Assembly (NCBI GenBank): GCA_026261815.1
Contig: JAMPIT010000894.1
Location: 58,375,647 to 58,439,646 of the forward strand
From: Monarcha castaneiventris obscurior
Taxonomy: Eukaryota; Chordata; Aves; Passeriformes; Monarchidae
Reading direction: 5' to 3'
Length of the DNA stretch: 64,000 bases
This document shows positions 57,591-64,000 of this stretch, piece after piece; the stretch's first letter is position 1, and the number at the start of each line of letters is the position of its first letter. Both the position numbers and the translations under genes were made by a program. The notes below the pieces were generated by a model, which was not told the origin of the DNA, ran no database searches, and was given only the letters and a program-made list of their open reading frames with translations.

Positions 57591-57940
57591 TGTCTTAGGT
57601 TACAATGTAAGATATAACCACAAGTACGTATTCTATAACCATCTGTTAAAACCAGGTGAGGCAGTGTTCTTTATCTTATAACTCTCTCCTGAGAGATATT
57701 TTTCTCTTAATGGGCTATCAAGCCTCACTGCATGACTCATAAAATTACATCATCCCATTGTGAGATGCTCTGCCCAGGGGGAGGAACCAATCATTCCTAC
57801 GTGGAATCTGAGGTTAGGAACACCAGAGCCAGCTTTTCTGGATTCCCATAGAACAAGAGCTCCATAGCCACCACTGGACCTTCAGAGGAAGACCAGACCC
57901 TTCTACAGGGTCATTGCTTCAACAGAACCATATCTATCAC

Positions 57941-59056
57941 TGTGGAGGATAATTATCTTCGTATAAGTGGACATGGAGTGAGCAATCCAAACTCGTTAGA
58001 TGAGAAATAAGCCCCTGCATTTAGATAAGAAATAAGCCCCTGCCTTTAGATGAGAAATAGGCCTCTGCATTCCTTTCCAAGGCCACTCATAAAACATCTG
58101 TGAGAAAGGGAGATTAACTCCCAGGTGTCTGAAAAGGAGCTTGGCAGATGAAATTGTTATTGTAGCCTTCTGATACTAAACTTAGTGCACTAATTAGGAT
58201 AGAGAAAACTATATGAAACTTTGTGTGGGAAAAGACACTGTGTGAAGACTTATCTTGTAACTTTATTTTTAGCCTGTCACTGTATGATATAAAAATACTT
58301 GCAGCTTTTCTAATAAACTGTGGGAGTTGGGTACTCCGCACAAATACAGGTTCTTATCTTCGCCTCCAGGACGCTTTACCTTGAGCCGGAACAGATAAGA
58401 AAAGCCTGCAGACGTTGTTTCAGGTTGTTTATTCTTATCTCTAGCTAGCTCTCTGCTCTGGCTGCACATCTGATGCCAGCCGAGTCCAAGTGGGAAGTGC
58501 CCAGTCTTGGGCCGTCCCGTCCTTTTTGTACCCTTTTCATGATCCAACCATTCATCACAACATATTTATTATTTACTATTCTATACCAATTAATTTGCAC
58601 CTATTCTAGACACGTAATTTCCACCTCTTTTTCATTCTACCAATTGTTTTGTGCCACCACTACAAGAGAAGATGGAGGAGAAGGAGAAGAAGAGGAAGAA
58701 CAGGGCAACGCCCAAAATCCTCCATCTTAGACCCTTCGTCCTCATATTAAAAATCCTAAAATCTACTTTTTACCTTGTAAAATACTAAACCACTACTCAT
58801 TTTCACATTCTCTTGTTTTGCAATGCTTCGCGCAGCGTTGCTAATTTTTCCCATGGGCTGAGATCGAAGATGGTGTTATTCTGGGCTTCTTGCCAGGGTC
58901 CGGGACCCCCTTGCTGGGGCTCCTGACTTCCCAGGGCAGCCAGAGGCGTGCCTTGGGTTCCAACAATAAACGGGCTCACTTTAGATCATATTGATCGTGT
59001 GCGTTGTCCCATTATTTATCCGCATATGACCTCAAGAGGACTGCAGCCACCATTTA
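57941..59056 (+). mobile_element. insertion nested in the ERVL-like LTR
   Basis: Begins TGTGGAGGATAATTATC and has two AATAAA signals (about 58,311 and 58,964) in plus orientation, plus a minus-strand-like block around 58,390-58,450 (GTTTATTCTTATCTC). It is probably two or more superimposed LTRs rather than one. The insertion point is set by the interrupted outer LTR, but the outer bases give no exact duplication. Confidence 0.6.
57996..58070. repeat. three tandem 25-bp repeats
   Basis: TTAGATGAGAAATAAGCCCC-type units at 57,996-58,020, 58,021-58,045 and 58,046-58,070, with one to three differences between them. They lie near the 5' end of the nested LTR, where retroviral U3 enhancers are often repeated. 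Confidence 0.92.
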
Positions 59057-59208
59057 ATCGGACTGCTACCACCACTCTGACCAACAGAGTGTCAGGTTGT
59101 ATCCTGACTCTATCAGTGTTTTTGTACTATTGCATTTATTTTTAATTTTCCTATTAAATTGTAGTTCTGATTTCAGGTCTCTCACTGGTTTGCTTTCAAA
59201 CTGGGACA

Positions 59209-59950
59209 ACAACATAGGCTGTAGCACTTGATTCATGGTAGTCCTTCAGCAATGACTAGAGTGTCAGCCAGAAGTCCTAGTGATGTATCCTATAGCACAC
59301 AGCACCAGTATTTCATGTGGCATTAAAGTGCAGCTGGTAACACCTAAGCTAATTCATCAATAAAGATACAAGTAAAATAACGCTGGTAAAAATGTCACAA
59401 GCTTGAGTGAGACAGACAAAAGGGTCTAAATTAATAATTTCATTATAGTTAGCAAAATACATAAATTAAAGTTTAATGCTTAGCTCTTTCATGCTTCTCA
59501 GCTACTAGTATGCAAATACAAAGCTATTTACCTACTAATTCCAGAGAAGCATCCCCCACTCTTTGGGAATTACTTCTGAGACCTCTTTTTCCTCCAAACA
59601 CATACCAGGATAGGGATTTCCTGACTAAAATGGCACGAAGAGTTTGTCATGTTAATATTTAATCAGCTGGCATCCATTTATGGATAGAATTTTTCTTGAG
59701 AAAAATATAGCATGCTATAGACTCAGAAGTTCATTCTCTTCTAGTGGGTCAAAATAGATTTGTAACTTACACATTTAAATACATTTAAGTACATTTTTTT
59801 ATTTGAAGATAAAAACCACACTAAAATACTTCTACCATAGCAATCCCTAGCTTTTTACCTTAAGATGCCACTGCAAAAATCAGGCAGTCCTGCAAAAATC
59901 AGGCAGCGTGCTTAAATATTACCTCAGAAAAGAAAAAGCAAGTGGTTATG
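59209..59950. other. AT-rich non-coding spacer
   Basis: Begins with the right 5-bp flank of the LTR. No feature seen. Confidence 0.4.
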
Positions 59951-61086
59951 TGTAGTGGTTTTAGGTCAAATTGTGCATTACCCCTGATTTCTTTTCTGTG
60001 AGATGAGTGTAAAAGCAAAGCAGGCACAAAACTTAAAGAATATAAAGAAGTATATTAATAAACCTAAAAGAAAGAAAGAAAGAAAACAATCAAAACAAAC
60101 TTTTAGAACTCCTGATTGAGAGAGGGAAGAAAAGGGGTTTTCTTCCTGTTTTACATGGTTTTACAAATTGCCACCATCTGCAGGTTTGCTTAGGAACAAA
60201 CAATCTGCTAGGGTGTAACCCATCTCTTCCATAAACCCTCTCACAGTTCTTTAAACTGTAAAACACGGGCCATCACATGGGGTTATTACTCTTTTATGGA
60301 TGTGTTATTTTTGGCTTGAACACAAGGCTTTTTTTCACCACCAGGTTTTAAAAGCCTCTCACTGCTTTTCAGATATAGCCTGGCATGGGCATTCTTCACA
60401 ACCTCTTACAAGCCACATGAAAAAATGTCCATCCCCCCATGTACTTCAAAATGGATTAAAGAGACAAAAGTTTGTGATATTACAGTTTCATACCACAGCA
60501 AGGCAAGAAGATTTTTAGGCTGTGTGCGAGAATTGCGGCACTGCCATTTTCTCTCCTGGAGCCATTGTAGCTTCGATCCCCCGTGATCTCACTTTCTCTT
60601 TCTGACTCTCAAAGTCGCCATGTTGTAGAGTGTTACCGTTCAGGCTTCATGGTGGAGAGAGCCCCCCTGCTCCCTCTGCGCTGCCGGGTGCACGGTGGAA
60701 AAGGGGTGTCTTCTTCTGTTCAGCGCGAAGTATGCCAGCTGCACTGGAGGCGCCGCCGGCTCCCACTGTCTCAGGATACCGTGTCGGCTTCAGCTGTGTG
60801 GCTGGCCCCAGCTACCTGCAGTTCGGGGATAGTTCCCCCTCCCAGCGACCCAGGGTCCGTGCTGCATCATTGGGAAAAGGGGGGAAAGTAGAGCAGGGGC
60901 GCCCGGCCTGGCCCAGCATGGCCCGGGGCTCTGAGGCGCCTGCCTCCATCCCGTCCCGCCACCCAGGTGGAATGGAAAAACCCCCAAAAATCCTTCCTTC
61001 CACAGGGTTTAAACATGTAAAATTGAGAGAAGCATGATTGGTCCAAAAAGCTGTCTGTCATTTTAGGATCAACGCACTACAGTATG
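59951..61086 (-). mobile_element. possible long LTR, AT-rich left and GC-rich right
   Basis: The left side starts TGTAGTGGTTTTAGG and contains TTAATAAACC and a short AAAG repeat near 60,068. From 60,540 to 60,960 the sequence is GC-rich with overlapping plus- and minus-strand frames that lack domains. An AT-to-GC layout like this is seen in the 34.4-kb LTR, which is the only basis for the call. Confidence 0.25.
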
Positions 61087-61635
61087 TGTGGTGGGGTGTG
61101 AGCCCTTGGCACAAGAGCCCTCTGCACTCCCTTGGAAGAGAGAGGCCTGAGGGCCAAAAGAATCCCCCCAGAGATAAGCAACCTTCCTAAGTCATGGTGA
61201 CATAGTGAACCACCCCCATTATGCCTTGCTTCTTTATGGTAATAGCCTGTACCCAGTTGGCTAATTGGTTTCTACCCTATCCCCTGCCTTCCCCATAAAA
61301 GTCCCCTGTTTCTGCCCCTGACCAGGGAGCATTTGTCCCTGTTCTGGCTTTCTGTTGCCTTCACAGGGGCTGCTGGACAATTAAGGCTACCTCTGTGGAA
61401 TAGCCAAACGAGGCTTCTGTTTCTCTCTCTGTCCCTGAGTTCACCTTGGGTGATTTCACAAGGAGCTAAATCACAAGAGCTGGAATCACTTGTAGCTGAG
61501 AAAGCGCTACACTTGCTGAAATCACGTGCTGCCCAGGGAGGCCTGCCATTACTCCTGGAAGAGTTGTTCTTTGCAGGATGCTCTCTCTAGGAAGGTTGCA
61601 GCATACCAGTGCTGACCAGGTTTGGACCCGTTGCA
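61087..61635 (+). mobile_element. solo LTR, second copy of the family inserted in CR1 at 11.9 kb
   Basis: Reads TGTGGTGGGGTGTGAG, then a CCCATAAAAGTCC TATA-like region near 61,295 and AATCACTTGTAGCTGAGAAA near 61,484. All have counterparts on the minus strand of 11,879-12,398. The end near CGTTGCA is approximate. I found no exact flanking duplication. Confidence 0.75.
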
Positions 61636-62751
61636 ATAGGTATACATGGATTTTTCTTTTTCTGTATAACCTGTAGCTCTATTTTTCTTCCTTCCATTGT
61701 GGTCCTGCACCGGCATTCGACTTCTTCAAATGGAATGTGAAGCCCATCTACTGCTTACAATAACATTATCAATATTCTTCACAGATCACAACCTATAAAC
61801 CCCAACTTTGTTCTGGTTTGGGGTTTTTTGGCTTGTTTTGCTTGGTTTTTTTTCTGCAGGTATAAATCAGTGCAAACTCCTGAAGTGATATGGTTTAAGC
61901 TGGAGAATGCTATCAAGTAGACAGTGGAAGCACTACTTAAAATTTGGTTTTCAGATTTTCTTATTCTTGTAATGTCATTGTCCAATTCACTGGGTCTACA
62001 GGAAATTTAAAGCAGCTGCTTTAACTTCTGAATCTTTAGTCATTACTGAAGTCAGAATAATGGCACTTTAAAGATGTGTTTAAACATGTATTCTTCTGTG
62101 TCCTTTGGAAAAGTCTTAGGATTTATGAAATATTGCTGAACACTCTTTTTTCTCCATAGGCTAATCTGTCCAAAGTCTGAGCAGGTTATTTAAAATTTCA
62201 ATCACTTCTAACAGAATGGTAGTTCCTGCATCACTGATAGAAACATCTGGATTTTATTCCAGAAGCATTCTACAATTCTGGCTGCTAAAACACTTTCCCA
62301 CCGGAAACTAGTCTATGAGGATTTAATTCTGTTCACCTGCAAAATTCCATTTGTATGACCTTTTCATTGAAATGCACATGCAGCATCCCTCAAACTGAGA
62401 GGAACTGACATTAAAATAAATCACAGAAAGAAGCGAGTATATCACTGCCACACTGGCAGACACTTTGAGACCTGTTGAAAACTATTCTCTTTCAAAGCAA
62501 AAAATACAAAATGCAGATAAAATCAAAGGCAATTTGGGAAGAGTTATACCCTCAGAATAAATTAAAAGCATACAAATACCTGTTCTGAAGTAGTCTCCTA
62601 CTCTTTTCCAGACGAAACTCACACAGTATCTCATGCTTGTACTTGCAGTGATTTAATACAGATGCTAAATTCCATAAATTAGCCCCACAAAGAGATTAAA
62701 CTGGTGCCAAACAGGAAATATAAAGCACATCTGGCATTTCACACAGGCAAA
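61636..62751. other. AT-rich non-coding spacer
   Basis: No gene, LTR or LINE signature seen. Confidence 0.4.
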
Positions 62752-62900
62752 ACAATATTTATATGTGTATATAGGTACATATAAAAATATATCTATTATA
62801 CATAATAGATGTGTTCACTGTATTAGGTAATTTTATATTATTTATATATTATTATATTTATTATATAATACAATATGGTAATATATAATACAAAGCATAA
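62752..62900. repeat. AT-rich simple repeat
   Basis: TATATA, TTATTATAT and related runs immediately before a CR1 fragment. Confidence 0.75.
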
Positions 62901-62912
62901 AGTATAATAATA

Positions 62913-63549
62913 ACAGAACAACAGAATAGTTGAGGTTGGAAGGGACAACTGGGGATCATCCCATCCAAGCCCTGTATCAAGACAGGATCACCTAGAACAG
63001 GTTACATAGGAACTTGTCCCAGTGGCTTTTGAATGTCTCCAGAAGGAGACTCCATTGCTTCCCTGGGCAGCCTGTTGCACTGCTCTGCTACCCTTAACAT
63101 GGAGAGTTCTTCCTCATGTTGAGCTGGAACTTTGTATTTCAGTTTATGGCCACTGTTCATTGTCTGGTCACTGGGCACCACTGAAAAACCTGGCACCACC
63201 CTCTTCACACCTGCATATTTATATGCATTGATGAGATCACCTCTCAGTCTTCTCTAGACTTAACAGGCCCAGCTCCCACAGTCTTTCCTCATAAGAGACG
63301 CTCCAGAACCCCTCACCATCTTTGTGACCAGATGGATGGACCCACTGGACCCTCCAGCAGCTCCCTGTCTTCCTTGAACTGGGGAGACCAGAATTGATCA
63401 CAACACTCCAGATGTGGCCTCACTAGGGCTCAGTAGAGGGAGGTGGATCACCTCCCTCGACCTGCTGGACACACTCTTCCCGATGCACCCCAGGATACCA
63501 CTGGCCCTCCTGACTGCAAGGATGCACTGCTGGCTCATGGTCAACCTGT
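62913..63549 (-). mobile_element. CR1 LINE fragment, cut by LTR
   Basis: Read on the minus strand this is the RT C-terminus and 3' region of an older CR1. Typical plus-strand words are GAGGTTGGAAGGGACAACTG at the left, then AACTCCATTGC-like and CCCTGGGCAGCCTGTTGC, and at the right GGCCCTCCTGACTGCAAGG. The coding part gives MSQQCILAVRRASGILGCIG near 63,480-63,540. It ends exactly where the LTR starts at 63,550. Confidence 0.9.
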
Positions 63550-64000
63550 TGTCTTGGTTTGAAAGACAGGTGTCTGTCAAGGAAGGCAGGAGCCTCCCTT
63601 GAAATGGAAATTGAATTGGAGCCTTCCCTCCAAATTATTATAATTCGAAAACTAAGGAGATTTTAGGCAGAGATATGAGGAACAGGAATAACAGTTCTTT
63701 ACTTATATGTATATGCATATGTACGTATAACAAGGCAAACAAACAACAACTATGGCAGTAACAGAACCACAAACCCAGTGCCAGCCTTCTCGGCTGTCAG
63801 GCACTTTCCCCTTTGGTGCAGTCCTGGTGAGCAGGGCAGGTGCGATGGTTCTGTTGAAGTGGTGATCCTGTAGAAAGGGGCTGCTCTTCCTCTGAAGGTC
63901 TGGTGGTGGCAATGTAGCTCCTGTCCTCTGGGAATCCAGTGGAAAGGCTGCCTGTGGTGTTCAGAATCTCAGATTATATCCAGGATGGAATGCTTGGTTC
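63550..64000 (-). mobile_element. LTR, third copy of the 34.4-kb family, runs off the window
   Basis: TGTCTTGGTTTGAAAGACAG at the left is the terminal block shared with 23,669 and with the complement of 35,312. The following CTTTACTTATATGTATATG and CCAGTGCCAGCC blocks also match the 34.4-kb copy. The other end lies beyond position 64,000. Confidence 0.88.

Larger units (their letters stand above)
57591..59208 (+). mobile_element. ERVL-like LTR split by a 1.1-kb insertion
   Basis: Left part TGTCTTAGGTTAC to about 57,940 and right part about 59,057 to CAAACTGGGACA match the LTR family of 32,216 and 43,125, including CCACTGGACCTTCAG and GAGTGTCAGGTTG. The flanks ACAAA (57,586-57,590) and ACAAC (59,209-59,213) agree at four of five bases, an aged 5-bp duplication. 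Confidence 0.85.

Noticed and set aside
60583..61037. GC-rich 102- and 135-codon open frames that might be a host first exon with CpG island
   Set aside because: Two strands and several frames are equally open, no signal of a transcript start or splice donor decides one, and the setting is LTR-rich.

Overview
The window looks like nuclear DNA of a bird, probably a songbird. The evidence is CR1 LINE copies with the bird-type 3' end made of ATTCTGTG-like octamers, an absence of Alu- or B-type SINEs, and a very dense set of endogenous retrovirus (ERV) sequences, one of which carries an env gene of the avian alpharetrovirus type. I recognise no intact host gene. Nearly all recognisable coding capacity is decayed retroelement sequence.

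Layout. Positions 1-10.77 kb and 12.7-23.4 kb are AT-rich non-coding DNA with few recognisable repeats; the exceptions are a CR1 LINE at 10.8-12.7 kb split by a 520-bp solo LTR, and an LTR-like block near 19 kb. From 23.4 kb onward the window is a pile of nested ERVs. 23.4-26.7 kb holds a minus-strand ERVL-like pol fragment split by two LTR-type insertions. 26.9-28.4 kb holds two LTR-like blocks. 29.2-33.7 kb is a complete but largely non-coding provirus (element D) with two LTRs, a lysine-type primer binding site, a gag remnant and a 6-bp duplication AGATCC. 34.4-35.3 kb is a solo LTR. 36.0-37.5 kb is GC-rich, with a long ATCC microsatellite and a degenerate minisatellite; part of it is paralogous to 28.4-29.0 kb. 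37.7-39.6 kb holds a CR1 piece and two LTRs. 39.66-43.59 kb is the 3' part of an ERVL-like provirus (element A) whose protease-RT-RNase H-integrase region is still one frame with a few stops.

The richest object is element B (46,323-54,624), a full-length provirus inserted in the gag-pro junction of an older ERVL-like relic (element C). B has two 570-bp LTRs, a lysine-type primer site, a leader splice donor, betaretrovirus-like gag, pro and pol in three successive frames with both -1 slippery heptamers intact, an env splice acceptor, an alpharetrovirus-type env, and a polypurine tract. Its integrase is itself split by a 344-bp LTR, making a three-level nest. Stops, frameshifts and a changed protease active site make it defective.

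55-64 kb holds further LTRs (one split by a 1.1-kb insertion), CR1 fragments and AT-rich spacer. An LTR family present at 23.7 and 34.4 kb appears a third time running off the right edge. All proviral genes here are broken and none is proposed to be active.
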